A program made the position numbers and the translations under genes. From assembly GCF_947286155.1 (NCBI RefSeq), contig NZ_CAMYPD010000029.1, positions 1 to 34,709 of the forward strand: 34,709 nt of DNA. Reading direction: 5' to 3'. Every line of letters starts with the position of its first letter. Within the stretch, counting starts at the first letter, position 1. The notes below the pieces were generated by a model that searched no databases, had not been told where the DNA came from, and saw only the letters and a list, made by a program, of their open reading frames with translations. Below are positions 1 through 7,585 of this stretch, in pieces. Source of the stretch: an uncultured Tessaracoccus sp. (GTDB lineage: Bacteria > Actinomycetota > Actinomycetes > Propionibacteriales > Propionibacteriaceae).

Positions 1-2
1 AC

Positions 3-566
3 ATCGACGACGAACCCGTGTCGCTCGACGGGCGAACGCTCGGCATTGTGCACCCCGTCGATCTCTCCGACGACGAGATCTCCAGATGGAGCGAGGTACA
101 GGCCGACTACGAGCTGGTCGAGGCGTTCCCGCAGCTCTCGCGCCAGCGGTTCGCGCTGCCTGAGGATCAGGGCGACGACCTCGCGCTGCACGGCGCGCCG
201 ACGGGCAAGGTCGAGGCGGGCCGGCTCATCGGGGCGTGCACCAAGTACGGGTGGCGCCGGGGTGCCGCGCTGGACTCGGGCGTATACTCGCTGTTCGGCC
301 AGTACTTCGTCGCCGGCGACGTGACGGCCGTGATCGAGTTCGAGAACGGCATGTGGATGGGGCCGATCAGCGAGCAGGACGAGCAGACGATCACGTCGGT
401 CTACCTGCTGCGCGGCGAGCGCGATCCGCAGGATCTCGACTACCGGGCGAACCCCGGCCGCAAGACGCCGACGTACCTCGGACCGATCGAGTACGTGCCG
501 TGGTCCAAGGCGCCGCGGGCCGTCATCAGCGAAGTGCTGGCTACCCTTAACGCGATGGCGGGATGA
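3..566 (+). CDS. C-terminal part of a DUF4132-type (MolR-like) protein, cut by the window edge
   Basis: The reading frame is open to the left edge, so this is the 3' end of a larger gene. A GTG at 18 could start a 182-residue protein, but no ribosome binding site can be judged and the five codons before it are open. The order GWRRGAALDSGVYSLF, then an acidic VIEFENG stretch, then a closing segment ending AVISEVLATL resembles the C-terminal domain of DUF4132 proteins, which usually end with a strand-rich block and an F/I-SEVLRDL-like helix. The function of DUF4132 is not established; some members were named MolR. The stop lies 12 bases from the stop of the convergent xthA gene, with no room for a hairpin terminator. 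Family assignment is by motif only; the partial state is clear. Confidence 0.6.
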   Translation: MDDEPVSLDGRTLGIVHPVDLSDDEISRWSEVQADYELVEAFPQLSRQRFALPEDQGDDLALHGAPTGKVEAGRLIGACTKYGWRRGAALDSGVYSLFGQYFVAGDVTAVIEFENGMWMGPISEQDEQTITSVYLLRGERDPQDLDYRANPGRKTPTYLGPIEYVPWSKAPRAVISEVLATLNAMAG

Positions 567-578
567 GGCGCGGCCAGG

Positions 579-1460
579 TCAGAGGTCGTAGTCGACGATG
601 ACCGGCGCGTGGTCGCTCATGCGTGCGTCGTAGCTGGCTTCGCGGGCGGTGCGGGCAGCCGTCGCCACCTTCGCGAGGCCGGGGGAGGCCAGGTGGTAGT
701 CGATGCGCCAGCCGGCGTCGTTGGTGAACGCCTGGCCGCGCCAGCTCCACCAGGAGTACGGCCCGTCGACGTTGCCTACGAGCTGGCGCTGCACGTCGAC
801 GAGTGTGCGTGGGCCCAGCACGGAGGCGATCCAGTCGCGTTCTTCTGGCAGGAAGCCCTCCGACTTCTGGTTGCCACGCCAGTTCTTGATGTCCAGCTCG
901 CTGCGGGCGATGTTGAAGTCACCGACGATGAGGAACTCGCGGCCTTGTTGGGCGGCGTCGCGCCGAGACGCGGTGAGCTGCCGCGCCAGGCCGCGTAGGA
1001 AGCGCATCTTGAACTCGTACTTCGGCTCGTCCACGCCGTCGTACGGAAACGCCGAGCCCTTCGGCAGATACAGCGATGCCACGCGCAGTGGCGCGTCGGC
1101 GAGGTCGACCTCCAGATACCTGCCGTGCGTGGCGGCTGGCTGGAGGTCGCGCCCGCCGGTGGCCTCCGTCGGGATTACTCTGAGCTCACCACCTTCGACG
1201 ACGTGGGCACTGCCACCATGAATGGTGCGCACGGCGGCGGGGGGCTGGCGGGTCAAGATGGCCACGCCGTTGCGCCCCGCCAGCTGGCCCAGTTCGAGCG
1301 TGGCGTGCCAGCCGTCGAACGCGTCGAGCGGCAGGTCGTTCGCCCGGCAGCGCACCTCCTGGAGGCACACGACGTCGGCGCCCTCCGACGCCCAAAACTC
1401 CTTGAAGCCGCGCTTCATCGTCGCGCGGATGCCGTTCACATTGTGGGTGCCGATTCGCAT
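579..1460 (-). CDS. xthA: Exodeoxyribonuclease III / AP endonuclease
   Basis: This is a 293-residue cytoplasmic base-excision repair enzyme of the endonuclease/exonuclease/phosphatase fold. It is expected to cut DNA at abasic sites and to trim 3' blocking groups. Visible active-site motifs are HNVNGIRA (Asn7), CLQEVRC (Glu35), SLYLPKGS (Tyr131), VGDFNIA (Asp181 and Asn183), WRIDYH (Asp254) and MSDHAPV (Asp283 and His284). All key ExoIII residues are present and the length is near the usual 260-290. The gene lies 21 bases downstream of yajQ on the same strand, so the two may be co-transcribed. No good Shine-Dalgarno sequence precedes the ATG, which suggests coupling to yajQ translation. The ExoIII family call is secure; whether it is the main or a secondary AP endonuclease cannot be told. 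Confidence 0.93.
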   Translation of the reverse strand: MRIGTHNVNGIRATMKRGFKEFWASEGADVVCLQEVRCRANDLPLDAFDGWHATLELGQLAGRNGVAILTRQPPAAVRTIHGGSAHVVEGGELRVIPTEATGGRDLQPAATHGRYLEVDLADAPLRVASLYLPKGSAFPYDGVDEPKYEFKMRFLRGLARQLTASRRDAAQQGREFLIVGDFNIARSELDIKNWRGNQKSEGFLPEERDWIASVLGPRTLVDVQRQLVGNVDGPYSWWSWRGQAFTNDAGWRIDYHLASPGLAKVATAARTAREASYDARMSDHAPVIVDYDL

Positions 1461-1481
1461 GGGGCGAGCTTACCGAGCGGC

Positions 1482-1973
1482 TCAGCGGTAGTTCACGAAC
1501 TGGGTGGCGAAGTCGTAGTCCTGGTCGCGGATGAGTTTCTGCACGGCCTGGAGATCGTCGCGCTTCTTCGACGAGATGCGCAGCTCGTCGCCCTGAATCT
1601 GCGCCTTGACGCCCTTGGGCCCCTCGTCGCGGATCAGCTTGGAGATCTTCTTGGCGTTCTCCTGGGAGATGCCTTCCTCCATGTGGGCGCTGATCTTCCA
1701 CACCTTGCCGGAGGCGCGCGGCTCGTCGTCTTTGAGGGCCTTGAGGCTCACGCCGCGGCGCGCCAGCTTCGACTGGAACACATCGAGCACGGCCTTGACG
1801 CGCTCTTCGGTGGAGGCTTCCATCTCGATGCCTTCGCCTGCCCACGCGATGGAGGCGCCGGTGTCGCGGAAGTCGAAGCGGGTGCGGACCTCCTTGGCGG
1901 CTTGGTTGATGGCGTTGTCGACTTCCTGGCGGTCGACCTTGCTCACGACGTCGAATGAACTCTCTGCTGCCAT
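1482..1973 (-). CDS. yajQ: YajQ family nucleotide-binding protein (UPF0234)
   Basis: This is a 163-residue protein of the YajQ family, which has two ferredoxin-like domains. Some members bind cyclic di-GMP and others bind RNA or tRNA; the ligand here is unknown. Family landmarks are the N-terminal MAAESSFDVVSKVDRQEVDN, the central GISQENAKKISKLIRD and the C-terminal DYDFATQFVNYR end. The ATG at 1973 is chosen because AGGAGG stands five bases before it on the minus strand. A longer open frame reaches 2246, but it would run through tRNA-Tyr on the opposite strand and is not credible. The length matches the usual 160-165. It lies upstream of xthA on the same strand and diverges from the tRNA-Tyr gene. 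Confidence 0.92.
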   Translation of the reverse strand: MAAESSFDVVSKVDRQEVDNAINQAAKEVRTRFDFRDTGASIAWAGEGIEMEASTEERVKAVLDVFQSKLARRGVSLKALKDDEPRASGKVWKISAHMEEGISQENAKKISKLIRDEGPKGVKAQIQGDELRISSKKRDDLQAVQKLIRDQDYDFATQFVNYR

Positions 1974-2044
1974 GGTTTCCTCCTGGTATGGGTGCCTCGG
2001 CCCAAGCCTACGCGTTTGGTGATGATCCGGACGCCTTCGTCGTT

Positions 2045-2074
2045 TTGCCGGGGCCATGACGCAAGTGCTAGCCT
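2045..2074 (+). promoter_or_regulatory. Probable promoter of tRNA-Tyr
   Basis: TTGCCG (2045-2050) and TAGCCT (2069-2074) are 18 bases apart and end 20 bases before the mature tRNA-Tyr. The -35 box is close to consensus; the -10 box is weak but the same TAGCCT recurs before other genes in this window. Confidence 0.45.
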
Positions 2075-2093
2075 TGCGGGGCGCATTGCGCAC

Positions 2094-2177
2094 GGCAGGT
2101 TGCCCGAGTGGCCAAAGGGAGCGGTCTGTAAAACCGTCGGTTCGCCTACGTTGGTTCGAATCCAACACCTGCCACCA
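2094..2177 (+). tRNA. tyrT: tRNA-Tyr (GUA)
   Basis: The acceptor stem GGCAGGT (2094-2100) pairs fully with ACCTGCC (2167-2173), followed by A and an encoded CCA (2175-2177). The anticodon loop CTGTAAA carries GTA at 2128-2130. A long variable arm marks a class II tRNA, as expected for bacterial tRNA-Tyr, and the T-arm GGTTCGAATCC is canonical. Confidence 0.97.
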
Positions 2178-2252
2178 GACCCCGAGTCGGATGGGCTCGG
2201 GGTCTTGCGCTTCGGGCGGCGGGAACGCATGGGTGAGCGGGTGCACGTCGAT

Positions 2253-2280
2253 TTGGTGGTCGGCCGCTCGCTCGTGTAAC
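2253..2280 (+). promoter_or_regulatory. Probable promoter of the tRNA-Thr / tRNA-Met / rpmG unit
   Basis: TTGGTG (2253-2258) and TGTAAC (2275-2280) are 16 bases apart and sit 14 bases before tRNA-Thr. The same TTGGTG box is used ahead of the rplJ leader. No other promoter or terminator is obvious before rpmG, so the three genes are probably one transcript. Confidence 0.45.
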
Positions 2281-2294
2281 TTTGACCCTCGCTA

Positions 2295-2366
<72 letters not shown>

Positions 2367-2394
2367 CGGTTCCTTCGGGCACGGGGGAACATCT

Positions 2395-2470
2395 GACGGG
2401 GTAGCTCAGTCGGTAGAGCAAGCGGCTCATAATCGCTGTGTCGCGGGTTCAAGTCCCGCTCTCGTCACCA
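2395..2470 (+). tRNA. tRNA-Met (CAU), elongator type
   Basis: Acceptor GACGGGG pairs with TCTCGTC (two G-U pairs), then A and an encoded CCA (2468-2470). The loop CTCATAA carries CAT at 2428-2430. The first pair G1-C72 argues against the initiator tRNA, which has a C1-A mismatch in bacteria. An Ile2 tRNA with modified CAU cannot be fully excluded, but the Thr-Met-rpmG order is typical of actinobacterial elongator Met. Confidence 0.94.
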
Positions 2471-2519
2471 CAGCCGGCGAATACAACAAGCGCAGCACGC
2501 GCAGAGTCAAGGAGACATC

Positions 2520-2690
2520 ATGGCCAAGAAGGGCGCGGACGTCCGTCCGAAGATCACGCTTGCCTGCACCGAGTGCAAGGAGCGCAACTACATCACCAAG
2601 AAGAACCGTCGCAACACGCCGGATCGCCTGGAAATGAAGAAGTTCTGCCCGCGCTGCAGGACGCACCAGGTGCACCGCGAAACCCGCTGA
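2520..2690 (+). CDS. rpmG: Large ribosomal subunit protein bL33, zinc-binding form
   Basis: This 56-residue protein (MAKKGADVRPKITLACTECK at its start, HQVHRETR at its end) is ribosomal protein L33 of the 50S subunit. Two cysteine pairs, CTEC and CPRC, form the zinc ribbon of the zinc-dependent (C+) paralogue. Actinobacteria often carry a second, zinc-free copy elsewhere that is induced by zinc shortage. The motif ERNYITKKNRRNTPDRLEMK is diagnostic. AAGGAGA precedes the ATG at good spacing. The gene follows tRNA-Met by 49 bases and ends at a strong hairpin terminator. Confidence 0.96.
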   Translation: MAKKGADVRPKITLACTECKERNYITKKNRRNTPDRLEMKKFCPRCRTHQVHRETR

Positions 2691-2709
2691 CCAACGGTTC
2701 GCCGCGTAC

Positions 2710-2737
2710 AAACGACCGCCTTCGTGCGGTCGTTTTG
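2710..2737 (+). terminator. Rho-independent terminator after rpmG
   Basis: AAACGACCGC (2710-2719) pairs perfectly with GCGGTCGTTT (2726-2735) around a CTTCGT loop, and the 3' arm runs into TTTTGT. This ends the tRNA-rpmG transcript. Confidence 0.85.
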
Positions 2738-2749
2738 TCGTCTCCGCGC

Positions 2750-2755
2750 TAGCCT
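2750..2755 (+). promoter_or_regulatory. -10 box TAGCCT of a likely leaderless MaoC/murB transcript
   Basis: TAGCCT ends only six bases before the ATG at 2762, and there is no Shine-Dalgarno sequence between them. Transcription would start at or next to the A of the start codon. No clear -35 box was found because that position falls in the rpmG terminator hairpin. Confidence 0.4.
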
Positions 2756-2761
2756 TGCCGC

Positions 2762-3184
2762 ATGCCCATCACTGCAGAGCACGAAGGACTGACGCTCCCG
2801 AAGCCGCCGCCCTACGAGGTGAGCCGAGCGAAGATCGTCGAATTCGCCACCGCACTCGGCGACAACAACCCCGCCTACTTCGGTGAGCACCCCGTCGCTC
2901 CACCCACCTTCGCCGCCATCATCGCCGCGCAAGCATGGGATGTGCTGTTCGGCGACGATCGGTTCGGGCTGGCGCTCAACCGCACCATCCACGCCGACCA
3001 GCGCTTCGAGTTCCTGCGGCCGTTGCGCCCAGGCGACGTCGTCGACGCCGAATTGCGTATCGACAAGGTGCGGGGTCGTGGGCCCATCGACATGGTGACC
3101 GTCGCCGTCGAACTCACCGTCGACGGGGAAGCCTGCGCGGTGGCGCGCTCCACGCTGATGCACACCCGAGAGGAGACAGCATGA
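2762..3184 (+). CDS. MaoC-type N-terminal dehydratase domain protein (HadA/HadC-like)
   Basis: This 140-residue hot-dog fold protein matches the FAS1-type dehydratase N-terminal domain found in HadA and HadC, the non-catalytic partners of (3R)-hydroxyacyl-ACP dehydratase. Landmarks are YEVSRAKIVEFATALGDNNP, PTFAA near residue 48 and RFEFLRPLRPGDVV. The catalytic Asp-x4-His pair of the partner is not present here. Its stop overlaps the next start in ATGA, the hadA-hadB arrangement known from mycobacteria, where rpmG also lies just upstream. The complex would dehydrate beta-hydroxyacyl chains in type II fatty acid synthesis; acyl-CoA substrates are a possible alternative. A leaderless start is likely, since no ribosome binding site precedes the ATG. 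Confidence 0.85.
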   Translation: MPITAEHEGLTLPKPPPYEVSRAKIVEFATALGDNNPAYFGEHPVAPPTFAAIIAAQAWDVLFGDDRFGLALNRTIHADQRFEFLRPLRPGDVVDAELRIDKVRGRGPIDMVTVAVELTVDGEACAVARSTLMHTREETA

Positions 3185-3576
3185 ACGTCGGTGACTCCCG
3201 CGAGCTTCGCGTGCCCATCACCCGTCAGGGCGTGGTGCGGTACAGCGGCGCATCCACAGACTTCAACGAGATCCACTTCTCCGACCGCAAGGCGAAAGCG
3301 CTGGGGCTGCCCGGCGTGCTCGCGCACGGCATGTGGACGATGGGTGCCGGCCTGCGCGTCGTCACCGACTGGGTGGGCGATCCGTCGCGCATCACCAAGT
3401 ACGCCGTGCGCTTCACGAAACCCGTCGTTGTGCCCGATACCGACGAGGGCACCGCGGTGCTCTACACCGCGACGGTGAAGAGCGTCGAAGACGGCCACGC
3501 CATGCTCACGCTCACCGCAACCTGCGGCGACGACGCCGTGCTTGGCGCCGCGACGGTGGAGGTGCGTCTTGACTGA
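3181..3576 (+). CDS. MaoC-type (3R)-hydroxyacyl dehydratase, HadB-like catalytic subunit
   Basis: This 131-residue hot-dog protein carries the hydratase motif GASTDFNEIHFSD, in which Asp and His form the catalytic dyad of R-specific hydratase/dehydratases, followed by GVLAHGMWTMG. It should be the catalytic half of a heterodimer with the preceding gene. The start at 3181 is fixed by GAGGAGAC upstream and by the ATGA overlap; a longer open frame beginning at 2935 lies inside the previous gene and is rejected. The end is followed directly by murB, whose start overlaps it. In the cell it should act in fatty acid elongation; chain-length preference cannot be read from sequence. Confidence 0.88.
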   Translation: MNVGDSRELRVPITRQGVVRYSGASTDFNEIHFSDRKAKALGLPGVLAHGMWTMGAGLRVVTDWVGDPSRITKYAVRFTKPVVVPDTDEGTAVLYTATVKSVEDGHAMLTLTATCGDDAVLGAATVEVRLD

Positions 3577-4654
3577 GTGCGCCATGACGACGGTCTCCCG
3601 CGCTCCGCGACCCGTCGACGTCGACTCCAACCCGCTGCTCGCCGATCACACCACCCTGCGCGTGGGTGGACCGGCGCAGCGTTTCGTCGTCGCGAACACT
3701 CCCGACGACGTCGCGCACATCGTGGGCGAAGCCGACGAACAGGGCACTCCCGTGCTCGTCCTCGGCGGCGGCTCTAACGTGCTCGTCGCCGACGCTGGCT
3801 TCGACGGCGTCGTGGTGCGCATGGGCATCACCGGCGTGCGCGGCACGGTGTCCCAGTGCGGCGGGGCGGTGATCACCGTCGGAGCTGGTGAGGTCTGGGA
3901 CGATTTCGTGACGTACGCGGTTACGCAGGAGTGGATCGGGCCCGAAGCACTGTCCGGCATCCCAGGCAGCGTGGGCGCGACGCCCATCCAAAACGTCGGC
4001 GCCTACGGCATCGAAGTGAGCCAGTTCATCTACTCCGTGCGCACCTGGGACCGCGAAACGAAGCAGTTCCGCACGTTCGCCGCCGCCGACTGCGAGTTCG
4101 GCTACCGAGATTCCGTGTTCAAGCGCAATCCCGGACGCTGGGTGGTCGTCGAAGTCACGTTCCAGTTCAAACTCGGCAACCTCTCAGCGCCCATTCTGTA
4201 TCCAGAGCTGGCAAGGCATCTCGGAGTGGAGGCGGGGGATCGCGCCGACTCGGCGAAAGTGCGCGAGACGGTGCTCGCAATCCGCGCGGGCAAGGGGATG
4301 GTGCTCGATGACGCCGACCACGACACCTGGTCGGCCGGGAGCTTCTTCACCAACCCCATCCTCGACGCCGACGCCGCCGCGACGCTGCCTGACGACGCGC
4401 CTCGCTTTCCCACCGACGACGGGCGCACGAAAACCAGCGCCGCCTGGCTCATCCAGCATTCTGGGTTCGACAAGGGGTTCCGCATGGGCAACGCGGGGCT
4501 GTCGGCCAAACACGTCCTTGCGCTCACGAACAGGGGAGGCGCTACCGCGACGGAACTCGTCGCGCTGGCTAGCCATGTGCGCGACGGTGTCGAGGCTCGC
4601 ACGGGGATTCGCCTCGAACCTGAAGTGAACCTCGTCGGCACAACCCTCAAGTAA
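3569..4654 (+). CDS. murB: UDP-N-acetylenolpyruvoylglucosamine reductase
   Basis: MurB makes UDP-MurNAc by NADPH-dependent reduction of UDP-GlcNAc-enolpyruvate, the second committed step of peptidoglycan synthesis. The FAD-binding motif GGGSNVLV, the segment SGIPGSVGATPIQNVGAYG, the proton-donor serine in AGSFFTNP and the glutamate in LEPEVNLVG are all present. The start is placed at TTG 3569 because GGAGG (3558-3562) lies six bases before it, giving 361 residues. The ATG at 3542 would overlap the previous gene by 35 bases without a good site, and the ATG at 3584 lacks one. The TTG overlaps the stop of the HadB-like gene, so translation is probably coupled. Family identity is certain; the exact start is less so. 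Confidence 0.94.
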   Translation: MTECAMTTVSRAPRPVDVDSNPLLADHTTLRVGGPAQRFVVANTPDDVAHIVGEADEQGTPVLVLGGGSNVLVADAGFDGVVVRMGITGVRGTVSQCGGAVITVGAGEVWDDFVTYAVTQEWIGPEALSGIPGSVGATPIQNVGAYGIEVSQFIYSVRTWDRETKQFRTFAAADCEFGYRDSVFKRNPGRWVVVEVTFQFKLGNLSAPILYPELARHLGVEAGDRADSAKVRETVLAIRAGKGMVLDDADHDTWSAGSFFTNPILDADAAATLPDDAPRFPTDDGRTKTSAAWLIQHSGFDKGFRMGNAGLSAKHVLALTNRGGATATELVALASHVRDGVEARTGIRLEPEVNLVGTTLK

Positions 4655-4741
4655 CACACCTCAACCTCAAGTTGAGACACTTCCGCCTAAGACGCCCACC
4701 CAACTAGCCTCGCCTTCGACTCATTGATCGGAGGAGAAAGC

Positions 4742-5752
4742 ATGCGTGCGCTGCGAACCCTGTTGGCTTTGGCGGTGACGGCCGGGCTTGCGCTCACCGC
4801 CGTCGTGGCGCCCCCGGCGCATGCCAGCAGGCAAAGCAACTTCATCACGTCGCTTGTGAAGGCCGCGCAGGAGAACCAGCGGGCAACCGGGGTGCCGGCT
4901 TCCGTCGCCATCGGCATGGCCGCGCTCGAAACCGGGTGGGGTAGGTCGTCGATGGCGAAAGAGCCCGTGAACACCCTGTTCAATATCAAGTGCAGCAAGA
5001 AGAAGTCGCAGTTCCAGAAGGGCTGCAAGGATTTCTCCAGTTACGAGTACCGCAAGGACGGCACCCGCTACCTCATGGTCTCTAGCTTCCGCACGTACGC
5101 GAACACGGGCGATTCGATCAAGGACTTCGGCCAATTCCTGCGTTCGCTCAGCCGCTACCGCAAGGCCTTCGACTACCCGAATAACCCCGACCAGTTCGTG
5201 CGCGAGGTGCGCAAGGGTGGGTACGCGACGGATCCCCGCTATTCCGAACTCGTCATCAGCATCATGAAGTCGCACAACCTGTACCAGTACGACGTGGGCG
5301 GCGCATCCAAGCCCTCCCCCCAGCTGCCGGTTGCGACGCATGACTTCCTGCCGCAGACCTACGGCAACGTCAACACGAACGTCACCACCCTGCAGCGCCT
5401 GCTAAACGCCCGCATGGGCCGCAAGATCGTCGAAAACGGTAGCTACGGTTGGACGACGCAAGATGCCGTCGCTTACTACCAAGCCGACGTGATGAAGCTT
5501 AAGGAAATCAGTGGCGACGTGGACGCCGCCACGTGGAAGCACCTCGCCCCGACGTTGAGGCAAGGCGATCGCGGCCCGCTCGTCGTCGCGCTCCAGAAGG
5601 AGCTGCAGTACTCGGGGTATCGCGACATTCCCATCGATGGTGTGTTCGGCGAGAAGACGAAGCAAGCCGTGCTGGATTTCCAGCGCCGCCACAAGCTTCC
5701 GACTACTGGTGTTGTGGCGACGATGACCTGGGGCCGCATGCTTGGCATGTGA
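4742..5752 (+). CDS. Secreted glucosaminidase with peptidoglycan-binding domains (autolysin)
   Basis: This 336-residue protein starts with a Sec signal peptide (hydrophobic run LLALAVTAGLALTAVV, cleavage after AHA near residue 28). Residues about 30-165 form a GH73-type N-acetylglucosaminidase domain with the likely acid Glu in AALETGWGRSS, then NTLFNIK and SFRTYAN. The C-terminal third holds two PG_binding_1-like units, the second clear from IDGVFGEKTKQAVLDFQRRH. It should act outside the cell on the glycan strands of peptidoglycan, in growth, separation or turnover. GGAGGAG eight bases before ATG 4742 sets the start; the TTG at 4724 is before that site and is rejected. A TAGCCT -10-like box lies at 4705-4710. 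It is on its own, separate from murB and the ABC genes. Confidence 0.85.
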   Translation: MRALRTLLALAVTAGLALTAVVAPPAHASRQSNFITSLVKAAQENQRATGVPASVAIGMAALETGWGRSSMAKEPVNTLFNIKCSKKKSQFQKGCKDFSSYEYRKDGTRYLMVSSFRTYANTGDSIKDFGQFLRSLSRYRKAFDYPNNPDQFVREVRKGGYATDPRYSELVISIMKSHNLYQYDVGGASKPSPQLPVATHDFLPQTYGNVNTNVTTLQRLLNARMGRKIVENGSYGWTTQDAVAYYQADVMKLKEISGDVDAATWKHLAPTLRQGDRGPLVVALQKELQYSGYRDIPIDGVFGEKTKQAVLDFQRRHKLPTTGVVATMTWGRMLGM

Positions 5753-5774
5753 GCTGTCCACTAGAGGGATGGCT

Positions 5775-5804
5775 TTGCAGCCCGGACGCGAAGCTCAGTA
5801 GAGT
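5775..5804 (+). promoter_or_regulatory. Probable promoter of the ABC exporter pair, leaderless
   Basis: TTGCAG (5775-5780) and TAGAGT (5799-5804) are 18 bases apart. The expected start of transcription is about one or two bases before the ATG at 5813, and no Shine-Dalgarno sequence stands before that ATG. The mRNA is thus predicted to be leaderless. Confidence 0.45.
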
Positions 5805-5812
5805 TTGCTCAT

Positions 5813-7585
5813 ATGGGCAGCTCTGAGACGACACACCGCAAGGAGCGCTCGTCGCTCGTGATGTTGTGGCGCTACGCCCGCCCGGCATGGAAGAGCTTCG
5901 CGCTCATCCTGGTGCTGACCCCCATCGGCGTGCTCGTCTCGGTGGCCATTCCTCTGCTGCTGGGGCGCGCCGTCGACGGCCCCATCGCCAACCGTGACAT
6001 CAGCGGCATCGTCTGGAGCGCGCTGTTCATTCTCCTGGCAGGCACCTTTGATGCAGGCGTCAACTGGCTGCGGCGCTGGATCATGTCGGATGTGACCAGC
6101 CACATCGAAGCATCGATGCGCTTCGATCTGTTCGACAAGCTACAGGCCCTCCAAATGGGCTTCCACAAGCGGTGGGAATCAGGCCAGCTGCTCAGCCGAA
6201 TCATGAGCGATCTCGGTCTGCTGCGCCGGTTCATGTCGTTCGGTCTGCTCATGCTCATCCTCGACTCGCTGCGCATCATCGTCGTGCTCGCCATCATGGT
6301 GACGATGTATTGGCAGCTCGGCCTGATCGTGCTGGCGCTGATCGTTCCTGTCGTGTTCATCACGTGGAGGCTGGTGACGCGTTCTGCGCGCATCTCTCGC
6401 GAGGTACAAGACGCCACCGGCGACGTCGCGAGCCTCGCCGAAGAATCCCTGCACGGAGTGCGGGTGATCCGCTCATTCGGGCGCGTGCAGTACGCGTTCG
6501 ACAAGTTCGACGACGGTGCGGTCAAGCTGCGAGAGCTCGGCGTGCGCCGGCAGAATGTGGCGTCGGTGCTGTGGACGCTGCTCGAAGTGTTCCCCAACGT
6601 GTTGCTGGTGCTCATCTCGGGCGGCGCCGCCTACGCCGCAGCCGCTGGGCTGCTCACGCTCGGCCAGGTGGTTGCGTTCGTCACGCTGCTGCTGTCGATT
6701 GCGTGGCCCATCGGAGGGCTGGGATTCCTCCTGAGCTTCGCGGGGGAAGCCGCGGCCGCAGCGGACCGCGTCGTGGAAGTGTTCGACGAGCCCATCACCA
6801 TTCGTTCCGGCACCCGCACCATTGCCGAACCCCGCGGCAAGCTTGAGTTCCGCGACGTCGATTTCCAGTTCGACGACGCCTCCTTCTCGACGCTGCACGA
6901 CCTCAACCTCGTGGTCGAGCCGGGGGAGACCATCGCGCTCGTCGGGGGCACCGGCTCCGGGAAATCTACCATCGTCGCACTCATCCCCAGGCTCCTCGAC
7001 GTGACCGGCGGCAGCATCGAGCTCGACGGCGTAGATGTGCGTGACCTGGAGCTCACCCAGCTGCGCTCGCTCATCGGCACCGCGTTTGAAGACCCGATTC
7101 TGTTCTCGATGTCCGCCCGAGAGAATCTCACGCTCGGACGGCCGGAAGCCACCGACGAGGAAATCGAGGAGGCAGTGCGCGTCGCCAAGGCCGAGTTCGT
7201 CTACGACCTTCCTTGGGGCCTCGACACGCGCCTTGGTGAGCAAGGGCTCAGCCTGTCCGGCGGCCAGCGCCAGCGTCTCGCGCTCGCCCGCGCCATCTTG
7301 GTGAAGCCGAAGGTGCTCGTCCTCGACGACACCCTCTCCGCGTTGGACATTCATACGGAAGCCGAAGTGGAGGAAGCGCTGAAGCGCACCCTCGTCGGCG
7401 TGACGGGCATCGTCGTGGCGCACCGGGCATCGACGGTGCTGCTCGCAGACCGCGTCGCGATGCTCGTCGACGGGCGCATCGCGCACATCGGGCAGCACTC
7501 CGAGCTGCTCGCGAACGTTCCCGAATACCGAGAGCTGCTGTCTGCTGACTACCAGATCGAGCCGGGGCTGGGGGTGCAAGCATGA
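5813..7585 (+). CDS. ABC exporter half-transporter, subunit 1 (degenerate ATPase site)
   Basis: This 590-residue protein has an N-terminal six-helix exporter membrane domain (about residues 20-320) fused to a nucleotide-binding domain. Walker A is GGTGSGKST near residue 380, the signature is LSGGQRQR near 480, and the H-loop is VVAHRAS. Walker B reads VLVLDDT: the catalytic Glu is replaced by Asp. This is the usual sign of the degenerate subunit in heterodimeric exporters of the TM287/288, LmrCD and BmrCD type. Its own signature is canonical, so it should complete the active site whose Walker motifs come from the next gene. The stop overlaps the next start (ATGA). The substrate is unknown; multidrug, lipid or peptide export are all possible. 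Confidence 0.9.
   Translation: MGSSETTHRKERSSLVMLWRYARPAWKSFALILVLTPIGVLVSVAIPLLLGRAVDGPIANRDISGIVWSALFILLAGTFDAGVNWLRRWIMSDVTSHIEASMRFDLFDKLQALQMGFHKRWESGQLLSRIMSDLGLLRRFMSFGLLMLILDSLRIIVVLAIMVTMYWQLGLIVLALIVPVVFITWRLVTRSARISREVQDATGDVASLAEESLHGVRVIRSFGRVQYAFDKFDDGAVKLRELGVRRQNVASVLWTLLEVFPNVLLVLISGGAAYAAAAGLLTLGQVVAFVTLLLSIAWPIGGLGFLLSFAGEAAAAADRVVEVFDEPITIRSGTRTIAEPRGKLEFRDVDFQFDDASFSTLHDLNLVVEPGETIALVGGTGSGKSTIVALIPRLLDVTGGSIELDGVDVRDLELTQLRSLIGTAFEDPILFSMSARENLTLGRPEATDEEIEEAVRVAKAEFVYDLPWGLDTRLGEQGLSLSGGQRQRLALARAILVKPKVLVLDDTLSALDIHTEAEVEEALKRTLVGVTGIVVAHRASTVLLADRVAMLVDGRIAHIGQHSELLANVPEYRELLSADYQIEPGLGVQA

Noticed and set aside
1125..1958. 277-residue plus-strand frame
   Set aside because: It is the reverse-strand shadow of xthA and yajQ, whose active-site and family motifs are unambiguous.
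4660..4676. Hairpin CTCAAC/GTTGAG after murB
   Set aside because: A six-base stem without a T-run; too weak to call a terminator.
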